A model generated the notes under the pieces. It saw nothing but the letters and a program-made list of their open reading frames with translations, was not told the origin of the DNA and ran no database searches. Made by a program: the position numbers and the translations under genes. This document shows, piece after piece, positions 44,527 to 57,488 of a stretch of DNA of 64,000 nt. The number at the start of each line of letters is the position of its first letter. Positions within the stretch are counted from its first letter, which is position 1. The DNA is from Streptomyces sp. NRRL F-5630. GTDB taxonomy: Bacteria > Actinomycetota > Actinomycetes > Streptomycetales > Streptomycetaceae. The stretch is taken from the NCBI RefSeq assembly GCF_000719475.1, contig NZ_JOGO01000004.1:1-64000 (forward strand). The letters run 5' to 3'.

Positions 44527-45699
44527 TCAGATGCGGGCCAGGACGTGCTCGTACACCTCGACGGTGCGCCGGGCGATGCGGTCCCAGCCGAAGTCGCGGA
44601 CAGCGACGTCGCGCCCGGCCGCGCCCATGAGCGCCGCCGTGCGCGAGTCGGCGACGAGGCCGTTGAGCGCGTGCGCGAGGCCCCGCTCGAAGGCGGCCGT
44701 GTCGTCCGGGTCGTACGGGACGAGCAGCCCGGTCACGCCGTCGCGCACCACCTCGGGGATACCCCCGACGGCCGAGGCGACGACGGCGGTGCCGCAGGCC
44801 ATCGCCTCCAGGTTGACGATGCCGAGCGGTTCGTAGACCGAGGGGCAGACGAAGGCCCTGGCGTGACTGAGCAGTTGGACGATGTCGGGGCGCGGCAGCG
44901 GCTCGGGTATCCAGTGCACCCCGTCCCGCGCGGCGCGCAGTTCGGCGACCAGGGCGCGGAACTCGGCGTCGAGTTCGGGGGTGTCGGGCGCTCCGGCGCA
45001 GAGCACGAGCTGCGCGGCGGGGTCGAGGAGGCGGGCGGCGCGCAGGAGGTGCGGCACGCCCTTCTGGCGGGTGACGCGGCCGACGAAGAGGACGTAGGGG
45101 CGGTCGGGGTCGATGCCGGCGCGGTCGAGCGCCGCGGTGTCGGGGCTCGCGCGGTAGAGGTCGGTGTCGATGCCGTTGTGGACAACGTGGACCCGCTCGG
45201 GGTCGAGGTCCGGGTAGCAGCCGAGCAGGTCGGCACGCATCCCGTGCGAGACGGCGATCACGGCGTCGGCGGTCTCGACGGCGGTGCGCTCCGCCCAGGA
45301 GGAGAGCGCGTAGCCGCCGCCGAGCTGTTCGGCCTTCCAGGGGCGCAGCGGTTCGAGCGAGTGTGCCGTGAGGACGTGCGGGATGCCGTACTGCAGCTGG
45401 GCGAGGCGGCCCGCGAGCGCGGTGTACCAGGTGTGCGAGTGGACGAGGTCGCGGTCCGCGAGGGAGGCGGTCATGCCGAGCCCGGTCGAGAAGGCCCGCA
45501 GCGCCTCGCCGGCCCCGTCGGGCAGCGGTGCCGCCCGGTGCCGTACGACCCCGGGACGGGCCTCCGTCTCCGGGGCGTCCCAGGCGTGCACGACGAGGTC
45601 GGTGAGGATGCGCAGCTCGCGGGCGAGGAATTCGACGTGCACCCCCGCACCGCCGTAGACATGCGGCGGGTACTCCCTGGTCAGTAGTCCTAGGCGCAT
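44527..45699 (-). CDS. glgA: Actinobacterial glycogen synthase/maltose-1-phosphate synthase (GT4)
   Basis: A 390-aa GT-B glycosyltransferase. It begins MRLGLLTREYPPHVYGGAGVHVE, has HSHTWYTALAG, VLFVGRVTRQKG and the C-terminal donor motif SVYEPLGIVNLEAMACGTAVV. This is the corynebacterial/mycobacterial type; mycobacterial relatives (GlgM) add glucose from ADP-glucose to glucose-1-phosphate to give maltose-1-phosphate, so this enzyme may have that activity. It shares the operon with glgC. GGGGGA lies before the ATG. Confidence 0.88.
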   Translation of the reverse strand: MRLGLLTREYPPHVYGGAGVHVEFLARELRILTDLVVHAWDAPETEARPGVVRHRAAPLPDGAGEALRAFSTGLGMTASLADRDLVHSHTWYTALAGRLAQLQYGIPHVLTAHSLEPLRPWKAEQLGGGYALSSWAERTAVETADAVIAVSHGMRADLLGCYPDLDPERVHVVHNGIDTDLYRASPDTAALDRAGIDPDRPYVLFVGRVTRQKGVPHLLRAARLLDPAAQLVLCAGAPDTPELDAEFRALVAELRAARDGVHWIPEPLPRPDIVQLLSHARAFVCPSVYEPLGIVNLEAMACGTAVVASAVGGIPEVVRDGVTGLLVPYDPDDTAAFERGLAHALNGLVADSRTAALMGAAGRDVAVRDFGWDRIARRTVEVYEHVLARI

Positions 45700-46145
45700 G
45701 CGTCCCCCGTCCGCGTCGTCCCTGGCGTCCCTGCGGCACCGTCCATGCTCGCCCACCGGGGCGGCCGGTGGAAGACCGCGTGCCCGCGCCGGGGCGGGAC
45801 GTCTCTCGTCCCCCGGATGCCCCCGCACGGCCTGTTCACCCGTGCGGAGGCCGCGCGAAGATCTCGCGGAGCCCCCGCGCGGTGCGCGCGAGGGGCCAGG
45901 CGGCGGGCCCGCGGAGTCCGTGCGCCGGCCGGCACGCCGCTCGGGCGCCGTCGTCGTACGGGAGTCGTACGTCGCGGGGGCGCGTGCCGCCTCGCCCGCG
46001 CCCGTCCCCCGCCCGACACGCCCCCGGGTGTACTCCCACAGCAGTACGTCGATGCGGGTGCCGGGGGATGACGACGGGATGCCGTCCGGCGGGGAAGGGT
46101 GAACCGTATGAGTGCCGATCGACTCCCGCAGCGCCGGAGTGCTTC
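45700..46145. other. Divergent intergenic region, glgA and DMT transporter
   Basis: These 446 bases should contain the promoters for glgA (minus) and the transporter (plus). Several long open frames cross it, but none has a ribosome binding site or recognisable protein pattern. No operator-like dyad stood out. Confidence 0.45.
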
Positions 46146-47030
46146 ATGAGCGACGTCCCGCTGTCCGTGCTCTTCGCGCTGGCCTCCGCCGTCGCCTACG
46201 CGGCCGGGGCCATCGTCCAGGAGCGGGTGGCGGTCCAGCAGGGGCCCGCGGGACACGCGCCGTGGCGGCGGCCCGCGTGGTGGGGCGCGGTGGCGCTCAA
46301 CGGGCTGGGCGCGCTGCTGCACGTCGGGGCGCTCGCCTTCGGGCCGCTGAGCCTCGTCCAGCCGCTCGGCGCGCTGACCATCGTCTTCGCGCTGCCGCTG
46401 GCGGCGCTGCTCGTGCGGCAGCGGGCGAGCGCGGCGGCCTGGCGCGGGGCACTGCTCGCCGCGGCCGGGCTCGCGGGGCTGCTCGCGCTCACCGGGAGCG
46501 GCGGCGAGCGGGTTCCGGCGGGGCAGGCGCTCGGCGTGCTCGGCCTCGTGACGCTCGGCACGGTGCTCACGCTGCTGCTCGTGGCGCGCGGGGTGCACCA
46601 CTATCCGGCGGCGCGCGGCGGTTTCGTCGCGGCGGCGGCCGGGGTGGCCTTCGGGATGGCGTCGGTCTACACGAAGACCGTCACCGACCGGATCGCGCAC
46701 GAGAGTCCCTTGGAGATGCTGCCGCTGCTCGGCGCGGTGGGCGTGCTCGCGTGCGCCGGGATGCTCCTGTCCCAGGCGAGCTACCGGGGCGCGGGCCTCA
46801 CGGCCCCTCTCGCGACCCAGACGGTCGTGAACCCGGTGACGGCGGCGGCGGTGGGCTTCGCGCTCTTCGGCGAGCACATGAGATTCGGCGTCCTGGGCGA
46901 GGCGGGGGCGGCGGTGGCGGGCGCGATCGCCGCGGTGGGCCTCGTCCGGCTGACGGTGGGCAGAACGGCATCGCCGTCGGCCCCGGAGCCGCCCGCGGCG
47001 GTCACGGAGTCGAGCCCGTCGGGCGTGTGA
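46146..47030 (+). CDS. DMT (EamA-like) family transporter
   Basis: A 294-aa membrane protein with nine or so helices in two similar halves. SVLFALASAVAYAAGAIVQERVA and the LVQPLGALTIVFALPLAALL segment fit the DMT family of actinobacteria, often annotated as NIPA-like or DMT transporters. It probably exports or takes up a small metabolite or Mg2+; the substrate is not visible. GGAG precedes the ATG. Convergent with rpfD. Confidence 0.82.
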   Translation: MSDVPLSVLFALASAVAYAAGAIVQERVAVQQGPAGHAPWRRPAWWGAVALNGLGALLHVGALAFGPLSLVQPLGALTIVFALPLAALLVRQRASAAAWRGALLAAAGLAGLLALTGSGGERVPAGQALGVLGLVTLGTVLTLLLVARGVHHYPAARGGFVAAAAGVAFGMASVYTKTVTDRIAHESPLEMLPLLGAVGVLACAGMLLSQASYRGAGLTAPLATQTVVNPVTAAAVGFALFGEHMRFGVLGEAGAAVAGAIAAVGLVRLTVGRTASPSAPEPPAAVTESSPSGV

Positions 47031-47089
47031 GGGCCGGACGGGAGGCCGGACCCGGGCGCTGCCGTCCGCCCCCGCGCCCGCCACGCCGC

Positions 47090-47130
47090 CGAGCCGCCCC
47101 GGCCGGTGTGTTCCGGTCCCGGGCGGCTCG
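47090..47130. terminator. Bidirectional terminator
   Basis: CGAGCCGCCC and GGGCGGCTCG form perfect 10-bp arms around a 21-base loop that has its own CCGG pairing. It lies between the convergent transporter and rpfD genes, overlapping neither. Confidence 0.75.
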
Positions 47131-47138
47131 CGGTTCGG

Positions 47139-50628
<3,490 letters not shown>

Positions 50629-50787
50629 GACGGGTCTCCTTCCGGCCTGTGACGACTGCGGCTTTCGGAGTCCTCCCCCGCCTACCCACCCGCGTCGCGG
50701 CCACGCGGCCCGCCTGAGCCGGATGGACCAGCCCGGACGGTCGCGCGGCGGCCGGGCCACGGGACGCGGCGCCCGTGCCCCGGCCCG

Positions 50788-52695
50788 TCACCCGACCGCG
50801 ATACCCGCCTCCCTGGCGCCTTCGCCCGCCCCGCTCCCCGCCTCCGTCACCCGCGCCTCGTGCAGCGCCGTGTACCGGCCCCCGAGCGCGAGGAGCTCCT
50901 CGTGGGTGCCGCGCTCGGTGACGCGGCCGTCCTCGACGACGAGGATGAGGTCGGCGGCGCGGATGGTGCTCAGCCGGTGGGCGATGACGAGTGCCGTGCG
51001 GTCCGCGAGGGCTTCGGCGAGTGCCTCGCGCACGGCGGCCTCGGAGGAGTTGTCGAGGTGCGCGGTCGCCTCGTCGAGGATGACGACGCGCTGCCCCGCG
51101 AGGAGCAGCCGCGCGAGCGTGAGCCGCTGGCGTTCGCCGCCCGAGAGCCGGTAGCCGCGCTCCCCCACGACGGTGTCCAGCCCGTCCGGGAGGCGCGCGA
51201 CGAGGGCGTCGATGCGGGCGCGGCGCAGCGCCTCCCACACCTCGCGCTCGGTGGCGCCGGGGCGGGCGATGAGGAGGTTGGCGCGGACGGTGTCGTGGAA
51301 GAGGTGGCCGTCCTGCGTGACCATGCCGACGGTGGCCCGCAACGAGGCGGCGTTCAGCTCCCGTACGTCCACCCCGCCGACCCGCACGGCGCCCGCCCCC
51401 ACGTCGTACAGGCGCGGCAGCAGTTGGGCGAGGGTGGACTTCCCGGCGCCCGAGGGGCCGACGAGGGCGACGGTCTGCCCGGGCTCGGCGCGGAAGCTGA
51501 CGCCGTGCAGGACCTCCTCGCCGCCCCGGTCGTCGAGCGTCGCGACCTCTTCGAGCGAGGCGAGCGAGACGGCGTCGGCGGCCGGGTAGGCGAAGCGGAC
51601 GTCGTCGAAGGCGATGCCGACAGGGCCCTCGGGTATGTCCTTCGCGCCCGGACGCTCGCGCACGAGGGGAACGAGGTCCAGGACCTCGAAGACCCGCTCG
51701 AAGCTCACGAGCGCGCCCATGATCTCGACGCGGGCCCCGGCCAGCGCGGTGAGCGGGGTGTAGAGGCGGGTGAGGAGGAGCGCGAGCGAGACGACGGTGC
51801 CGGTGTCGAGGCTCCCGGCGAGTGCGAGGGAGCCGCCGAGTCCGTAGACGAGGGCGAGCGCGAGGGCGGAGACGAGGGTGAGGAGGGTCAGGAAGACGGT
51901 CTGCGTCATCGCGACGCGGACGCCGACGTCGCGCACGCGGGCGGCGCGGGCCGCGAACTCGGCCGACTCGGCGCGCGGGTCCCCGTACAGCTTGACGAGC
52001 GTCGCGCCGGGCGCGGAGAAACGCTCCGTCATGCGGGAGCCCATGGCGGCGTTGTGCTCGGCCGCCTCGCGGCTGAGCGCGGCCATGCGGCGGCCCGTGC
52101 GGCGGGCGGGGACGACGAAGACGGGCAGGAGGACGAGGGCGAGGAGCGTGATGCGCCACGAGAGGGCGAGCATGACGGCGAGGGTCAGCAGGAGCGTGAC
52201 GAGGTTGGTGGCGATCCCGGAGAGCGTGCTGCTGAAGGCGCGCTGGGCGCCGATGACGTCGTTGTTGAGCCGGCTGACGAGCGCTCCGGTGCGCGTGCGC
52301 GTGAAGAAGGCGACGGGCAGTTTCTGGACGTGGTCGAAGACGGCGGTGCGCAGGTCGAGGATGAGTCCTTCGCCGATCGTGGCGGAGAGGCGGCGGCCGA
52401 CGAGGGTGAGCGCGGCCTCGGCGAGCGCGGCGAGGGCGATGAGCCCGGCGAGGGCCACGACGCGGGCGCGAGTGCCGCCCGAACCGATCGTGTCGACGAC
52501 GTCGCCCGCCAGGAGCGGCGTCGCGACGGTGAGGAACGCGGCACCGACGCCGGTGAGCAGGTAGGCGAGCAGCGCGCGGCGATGGGGGTGCGCGAAGACG
52601 GAGATACGGCGCAGGGTCGCGCGGGCGAGCGGGCGGGCGGCCTGTTCCTGGCGGAATGCCTGGAGTTGGGACCAAGCGGTCATGTCGAGGCTCAT
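50788..52695 (-). CDS. ABC exporter, fused permease and ATPase
   Basis: A 635-aa half-transporter. The six-helix membrane domain (about 30-330) is followed by the ATPase domain (about 360-615): Walker A VGPSGAGKS, signature LSGGERQ, Walker B RVVILDEATAHLD and switch IAHRLST. It should work as a homodimer exporting drugs, lipids or peptides; no partner is adjacent. No ribosome binding site precedes the ATG, but a -10 box at seven bases suggests a leaderless transcript. The promoter has a 19-bp spacer (see 52703-52733). Confidence 0.9.
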   Translation of the reverse strand: MSLDMTAWSQLQAFRQEQAARPLARATLRRISVFAHPHRRALLAYLLTGVGAAFLTVATPLLAGDVVDTIGSGGTRARVVALAGLIALAALAEAALTLVGRRLSATIGEGLILDLRTAVFDHVQKLPVAFFTRTRTGALVSRLNNDVIGAQRAFSSTLSGIATNLVTLLLTLAVMLALSWRITLLALVLLPVFVVPARRTGRRMAALSREAAEHNAAMGSRMTERFSAPGATLVKLYGDPRAESAEFAARAARVRDVGVRVAMTQTVFLTLLTLVSALALALVYGLGGSLALAGSLDTGTVVSLALLLTRLYTPLTALAGARVEIMGALVSFERVFEVLDLVPLVRERPGAKDIPEGPVGIAFDDVRFAYPAADAVSLASLEEVATLDDRGGEEVLHGVSFRAEPGQTVALVGPSGAGKSTLAQLLPRLYDVGAGAVRVGGVDVRELNAASLRATVGMVTQDGHLFHDTVRANLLIARPGATEREVWEALRRARIDALVARLPDGLDTVVGERGYRLSGGERQRLTLARLLLAGQRVVILDEATAHLDNSSEAAVREALAEALADRTALVIAHRLSTIRAADLILVVEDGRVTERGTHEELLALGGRYTALHEARVTEAGSGAGEGAREAGIAVG

Positions 52696-52702
52696 GCACG
52701 GG

Positions 52703-52733
52703 ACGCTAGGAGCTCAAGCAATGTCGAGGTCAA
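52703..52733 (-). promoter_or_regulatory. MerR-type promoter of the ABC exporter
   Basis: On the minus strand TTGACC (-35) and TAGCGT (-10) are 19 bases apart, two more than ideal. The spacer holds a dyad CTCGA-N6-TTGAG. Long spacer plus central dyad is the hallmark of MerR-family activation. The -10 is seven bases before the ATG. No merR gene is in the window. Confidence 0.6.
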
Positions 52734-52867
52734 GCGCGGCTCCGACGGGGAAGAGCGCTACCGCGTGGGTGACGGCGACACGACGTGGGCGAGGGTTCTG
52801 AGCGGCGTGGGCGAGGACGCACGGGCGAGCCCCGGAGCCGTGCGACAGCCCCTCCCCTGGCGGCCCC

Positions 52868-54445
52868 TCACTCCCCCGCCGTCGTCCCCGTCCGCCCCGA
52901 GGACACCCCGTAGTACTGGAGGTCCTGGACCTTCGGTTTCGCCTGGACGGGGTACTCGGTGCGGACCGAGGCCGTGCGGGTGCCGTCCCGCCAGATCTCG
53001 CCGGTGGCCGTGCCCGTGCGGAGCGGGACGACGAGGGGGTGGACGCCGGTGTTGAGGCGCTCCTCCTTCGTGGCGCCGTCCTGGAGGACCCGGACCGCCG
53101 CGGGGGCGCTGAGGAAGGCGAGCGCCTCGACGGTGTCGCGGGCCGGGGCCGAGTTGTCCCGCAGCCGCATCGTCCTGGCGGCGCCCTGGGCGGGCGAGGC
53201 GGCGGCGAACTGGGTGCGCGAGGTGACGTACACGGTGTCGCGGACGATCTTCGGCCAGTCACCGGTCTTGAAGCGGGTCAGGTAGTACGAGGCGAGGTCG
53301 AGGTAGGTGTAGCCGTTGTGGAGCGAGGGGGCGAACTGGGTGCCTTCGCTGTAGTCGTTCCAGGTCGTGAGCTGGACCCAGTCGGCGTCCGTGTCGATGG
53401 CGGCCTGCCAGCTCGCCCGCAGGGTCGCCGTGTTGCCCGCCTCGTCGTAGACGCCCTGGTTGGGCCGCGCGTCCTGGACCGAGACGGGCTGCATCCACAG
53501 CTTGCCGAGCCCCTTGGCGCGCGCGACGTCGGCGGCGGCGCCGTCCTGCGCGGTGTAGCTGCGGTTGCCCCACTCGCTGAACCCCTCGCTGAGCGGCGCG
53601 AAGCGCTCCGCGTGGGCGGGGAAGTCGAGGAAGACCGGCAGGAGGGCGGCGTCGGTGCCGTGCTCCGTGCGGAGGGCGTCGAGGACCTGGCGCCACCAGG
53701 CGGGGTCCTTCGCCTCGGCCTTGAACGGCGAGACGACGAGGCGGCCGTCGGCGAAGCGCCCGGCGGCGGGCGAGGCGGCGAGTTCGGCGAGGCGAGCGGC
53801 GAGCGTGCCGGGGTCGGTCCCGGCGAGGGCGACCATGTCCGGCATGAGGACGATCCGGAACCCGGGATCGACGGCGTGGGCCGCCGTCATGAGCAGTTTG
53901 GCGCGGTCCCAGTTGGGCCCGGAGAGCGCGAGGAGGTCGACGGTGAAGCCGTCGAGCCCGGCGTCGCGCGCCGTGCGCACCTCCTGTTCCAGGTTGGCGC
54001 GCTGCCAGTCGCCCCTGCCCGGGGCGACGGGGCGCGGGCGGTCGCGCAGGAGGCCGCCGTACGCGGCGTGCTTGCCTCTCTCGCCCTCGGGGCGCAGGTA
54101 GTTGCGGGCGTAGTAGTCGGCCCCGGGGGGCTGGTTGTCGAGCGAGAGCGGATACGGCGTGAAGTAGTGGGCGTAGACCTTCTTGCCGCTCGCGTGCAGG
54201 GTCCTGACCGCGGGCAGGTCGAACGGCAGCGCCTCGGCGGCGGGACGGACGGCCTTCGGGAGCGGCGAGGCGGCGGCGCCCTGGGGCAGCGGGCGTGCGG
54301 CGGTGCTCTGCCCGCCGTCGTCCCTGCCGCCGAGGGCGAGCCCTGTCCCGGCGACGAGGCCGAGCAGGGCGAGACCGAGCAGGACGGCGAGCGGCAGCCG
54401 CAGGCGGCGTACCGGCGGGATGCGGCGGTGCGGCGGCAGCGGCAC
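52868..54445 (-). CDS. Glycoside hydrolase family 71-like protein (alpha-1,3-glucanase type)
   Basis: A 525-aa protein with one N-terminal helix (about 17-38) that serves as signal-anchor or signal peptide. The GH71-like domain (about 85-400) starts KVYAHYFTPYPLSLDN and has RDAGLDGFTVDLLAL, PVFLDFP and WNDYSEGTQFAPS, typical of endo-1,3-alpha-glucanase-like enzymes that act on fungal or capsular alpha-glucans. A beta-rich C-terminal part (about 415-520) follows. GTG at 54445 has GAGGGGGA upstream. It stands beside an exopolysaccharide locus, so it may trim that polymer. Confidence 0.82.
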   Translation of the reverse strand: MPLPPHRRIPPVRRLRLPLAVLLGLALLGLVAGTGLALGGRDDGGQSTAARPLPQGAAASPLPKAVRPAAEALPFDLPAVRTLHASGKKVYAHYFTPYPLSLDNQPPGADYYARNYLRPEGERGKHAAYGGLLRDRPRPVAPGRGDWQRANLEQEVRTARDAGLDGFTVDLLALSGPNWDRAKLLMTAAHAVDPGFRIVLMPDMVALAGTDPGTLAARLAELAASPAAGRFADGRLVVSPFKAEAKDPAWWRQVLDALRTEHGTDAALLPVFLDFPAHAERFAPLSEGFSEWGNRSYTAQDGAAADVARAKGLGKLWMQPVSVQDARPNQGVYDEAGNTATLRASWQAAIDTDADWVQLTTWNDYSEGTQFAPSLHNGYTYLDLASYYLTRFKTGDWPKIVRDTVYVTSRTQFAAASPAQGAARTMRLRDNSAPARDTVEALAFLSAPAAVRVLQDGATKEERLNTGVHPLVVPLRTGTATGEIWRDGTRTASVRTEYPVQAKPKVQDLQYYGVSSGRTGTTAGE

Positions 54446-54860
54446 GGCTGTCCCCCTCGGTCACGGGCGCCCGGGCACGGGGCGGCGTCGGTGGTGGTAC
54501 GGGCGCCTGTAGTACAGCGGATCGGAGGCCATCCCACAACAAGAGGCCGAAACTCCGCCACTCACGTCACTTCCGGCCAAAGGCGATCAAGCTCGCCCGC
54601 CGTACACGCCCTGCGCACAGCTCGGGCATACTGAGGCCACTTCGTTCGCTCAACGAACACCCGCGCGAACAGGCGTCGGCACGCCCTGCCGCCACCCCCG
54701 CAACGGGGGGTTAACCGCGGGTCACCGGATGCGGACTTTCCTGTAAACGGAGCTACACGCGGCCCGGTGCGTGGCTTAGTGTTCTCCCTTGCCACGCTTG
54801 TTCGCCGTTCGGGGGTTCGGCCGACGGGCCGTGGTTCGTCAACACGTGCCGGGGGGGTAC
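54446..54860. other. Divergent promoter region, GH71 and sugar-phosphate transferase
   Basis: These 415 bases are less GC-rich than the genes and should hold both promoters. GTTCG-CTCAA-CGAAC (54644-54658) is a short perfect dyad. A plausible -10, TAGTGT, is at 54777. No gene is supported here. Confidence 0.45.
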
Positions 54861-56330
54861 ATGTGGCATGTCCAGTCGCCTGAGACCAGTGCGTCCGCTG
54901 TCAGCCGGCTGCCCAGGGGGCTGCCCCCGGGCAGCAAGCCGCGCTGGTACCAGCCGGTGGCGCTCTTCGTCGACCTCGCCGGTACGGCCGTGCCGGTCGC
55001 TCTGCTGTTCCGTCACGACGGCCAGCCGCACCCGCTGATCAGCGCCGCCGTCGCCGCGCTCGCCTGGCTGCTCGTCCAGGCGTTCCGGCAGCGGTACACG
55101 CGCCGCGCGATCGGCGAGTCGCGCGGGGCGCTGCCCGTCCTGCACGACTGGCTGATCCTGCTCGGCGTCCTCGCCTTCGTCTACGTCGCCGTCGACCTGC
55201 ACCACAGCCAGCTCGTGAGCCTCGGCGCGCTCCTGCCCGCCCTCGTCCTCACGCTCGCCTGCCGCAAGCTGACCTTCCGCCACCTCGCGAAGACCCGCAG
55301 GGCCGCGCAGGGCGTGGTGCGGGTGCTCCTGCTCGGCGAGCCCTCGGCCGTGGAATCGGTCGCCGGGCACCTCGCGGGGCACACCAACCACCCGTACGTC
55401 GTCGTCGGCGTCGTCGCGCTCGGCTCCGCGCCGCTCGACGCGGGCCTCAGGCTCGCGGCGCGGCTGCCCGACGAGGCGGAGACGACGCCGGGGGCCGACA
55501 CGACGCTCGTCCTCGCCGCGTCCACCGAACTCCGCGTCGACCTGGTCCTCGTCGTCGCCGGACGTGTCATGTCCGGGGCGCGGCTGCGCCAGTTGTCCTG
55601 GGGCCTGCACGACGCGGGCCTCGAACTCGCCGTCGCGCCGGGGCTCGTCGAGGTCGCGCCGAAGCGCGTCGAGACGACCTCGGCCGCCGGGATGGCGCTG
55701 CTGCGCATAGCGCCGCCCGTGCGGCGCGGGATGCAGCCGGTGCTCAAGACCGTCCTGGACCGCGTGCTCGCCGTGCTCGGCATCGCCGTCGTCTCGCCGC
55801 TCCTGCTCGCCATCGCGCTCGCCGTCAAGCTCACCTCGCGCGGCCCGGTCTTCTACCGCAGTGAGCGCGTCGGGCAGAACGGCGTGCCGTTCATGATGTG
55901 GAAGTTCCGCTCGATGAAGGTCGGCGCCGACGCGATGAAGGCCGAGCTGGCGAGCGAGAACGAGAACGACGGCGCCATGTTCAAGATGCGCAGGGACCCC
56001 CGGGTCACCCGGGTGGGACGCCTCCTGCGCCGTACCTCGCTCGACGAACTGCCGCAGCTCCTCAACGTCGTGAGCGGGCAGATGTCCCTCGTGGGGCCGC
56101 GCCCGCCGCTGCCGGACGAGGTCGCCACGTACTCGGAGACCGAGCGCCGCCGCCTCGCGGTGCGTCCGGGGATGACGGGGCTGTGGCAGATCAGCGGGCG
56201 CTCGGACCTGTCCTGGGACGAGACGGTCGCGCTCGACCTGAGCTACGTCGACAACTGGTCCTTCACGAGCGACGTGGACGTCATGGCCCGTACGCTCCGC
56301 GCCGTCGTCGACGGGCGCGGTGCGTACTGA
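54861..56330 (+). CDS. Polyprenyl-phosphate sugar-1-phosphate transferase
   Basis: A 489-aa membrane protein of the WbaP/bacterial sugar transferase family that puts the first sugar phosphate on undecaprenyl phosphate. Four helices (about 35-140) and a Rossmann-like region (about 155-270) precede a further helix (about 305-330) and the catalytic domain: YRSERVGQNGVPFMMWKFRSM, RRTSLDELPQLLNV and VGPRPPLPDEV. ATG at 54861 follows GGGGGGG by three bases. First gene of the exopolysaccharide region and convergent with fcl. Confidence 0.92.
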   Translation: MWHVQSPETSASAVSRLPRGLPPGSKPRWYQPVALFVDLAGTAVPVALLFRHDGQPHPLISAAVAALAWLLVQAFRQRYTRRAIGESRGALPVLHDWLILLGVLAFVYVAVDLHHSQLVSLGALLPALVLTLACRKLTFRHLAKTRRAAQGVVRVLLLGEPSAVESVAGHLAGHTNHPYVVVGVVALGSAPLDAGLRLAARLPDEAETTPGADTTLVLAASTELRVDLVLVVAGRVMSGARLRQLSWGLHDAGLELAVAPGLVEVAPKRVETTSAAGMALLRIAPPVRRGMQPVLKTVLDRVLAVLGIAVVSPLLLAIALAVKLTSRGPVFYRSERVGQNGVPFMMWKFRSMKVGADAMKAELASENENDGAMFKMRRDPRVTRVGRLLRRTSLDELPQLLNVVSGQMSLVGPRPPLPDEVATYSETERRRLAVRPGMTGLWQISGRSDLSWDETVALDLSYVDNWSFTSDVDVMARTLRAVVDGRGAY

Positions 56331-56388
56331 CCCGGGGCGGGCCGTCCTTAGCCGCGGCGCGCCCCGTCCCGTCCGTGCCGCCCGCCTC

Positions 56389-57330
56389 TCAGGCCGTCGC
56401 GCGCCACGCCTCGTAGGTGCCGGCGATGCCCTCGCGCAGGCCGATGCGCGGCTTCCAGCCGAGCGAGGCGAGCCGCGAGATGTCGAGCAGCTTGCGCGGG
56501 GTGCCGTCGGGCTTGCTCGTGTCCCAGGCGATCCGCCCCTCGTAGCCGACGACGTCGCGGACGGTCTCGGCCAGTTCGCGGATCGTCAGGTCCTCGCCGC
56601 AGCCGACGTTGACGGGCTCGGCGCCGTCGTAGGAGCGCAGCAGCAGGGCGCACGCGGCGGCGAGGTCGTCGACGTGCAGGAACTCGCGCCGGGGGCTGCC
56701 CGAGCCCCACAGCACGACCTCCTCGCGGCCCTCCGCCTTCGCCTCGTGGAAGCGGCGGACGAGGGCGGGCAGGACGTGCGAGGTCTCCAGGTCGAAGTTG
56801 TCGCCGGGCCCGTAGAGGTTCGTCGGCATGGCCGAGATGTACGCGGCGCCGTACTGGCTGCGGTAGGACTGCACCTGCGTGATGCCGGCGATCTTCGCGA
56901 GCGCGTAGGCCTGGTTCGTGGGCTCCAGGGGCCCGGTCAGGAGCGCGTCCTCGGAGATGGGCTGCGGGGCGTGCTTGGGGTAGATGCACGAGGAGCCGAG
57001 GAAGAGCAGCCGCGCGACCCCGGCCGCGTGGGCGCCCGCGATGACCGAGAGCTGGATCTGGAGGTTCTCCTCCAGGAACTGCACGGGGTACGTCGAGTTC
57101 GCCATGATCCCGCCGACCTTGGCGGCGGCGAGCACGACGGCGTCGGGGCGGGCTTCGCGGAGGTACGCGGCCGTCGCCGCGGCGTCGCGCAGGTCGAGTT
57201 CGGTACGGGTCCTGGTGAGCACCTCGTGGCCGTCGGCGCCGAGTCTGCGGGCGACGGCGGAGCCCACGAGGCCGCGGTGCCCGGCGACGAATATGCGGGC
57301 CCGCTCGGGCAGGAGCTGCGATTGCGTCAT
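56389..57330 (-). CDS. fcl: GDP-L-fucose synthase
   Basis: A 313-aa SDR-type epimerase/reductase that turns GDP-4-keto-6-deoxymannose into GDP-L-fucose using NADPH. Motifs: [27 protein letters not shown] (Ser of the triad), AYALAKIAG (YxxxK) and [13 protein letters not shown] at 57330 is used; another lies 12 bases upstream and neither has a strong ribosome binding site. Divergent from gmd, which makes its substrate. Confidence 0.95.
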   Translation of the reverse strand: MTQSQLLPERARIFVAGHRGLVGSAVARRLGADGHEVLTRTRTELDLRDAAATAAYLREARPDAVVLAAAKVGGIMANSTYPVQFLEENLQIQLSVIAGAHAAGVARLLFLGSSCIYPKHAPQPISEDALLTGPLEPTNQAYALAKIAGITQVQSYRSQYGAAYISAMPTNLYGPGDNFDLETSHVLPALVRRFHEAKAEGREEVVLWGSGSPRREFLHVDDLAAACALLLRSYDGAEPVNVGCGEDLTIRELAETVRDVVGYEGRIAWDTSKPDGTPRKLLDISRLASLGWKPRIGLREGIAGTYEAWRATA

Positions 57331-57488
57331 GGACCGGATCATGCCAGGACAAGGGGCCTCGCGGGCAGCCGGGAGGGATGTTCCCGCGCGGACCGGCACA
57401 GAACACCACAGAACCAGTACAGCCACAGCAGACGTCAGAACCACCAAGGCGGCCCCTCCGGCCGGCCGGTTCAGGAGGGGAACCACCC

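Noticed and set aside
54562..54795. A 77-codon minus-strand open frame in the promoter gap before the sugar-phosphate transferase gene
   Set aside because: Codon third positions are not G/C-biased as in the neighbours and there is no ribosome binding site.
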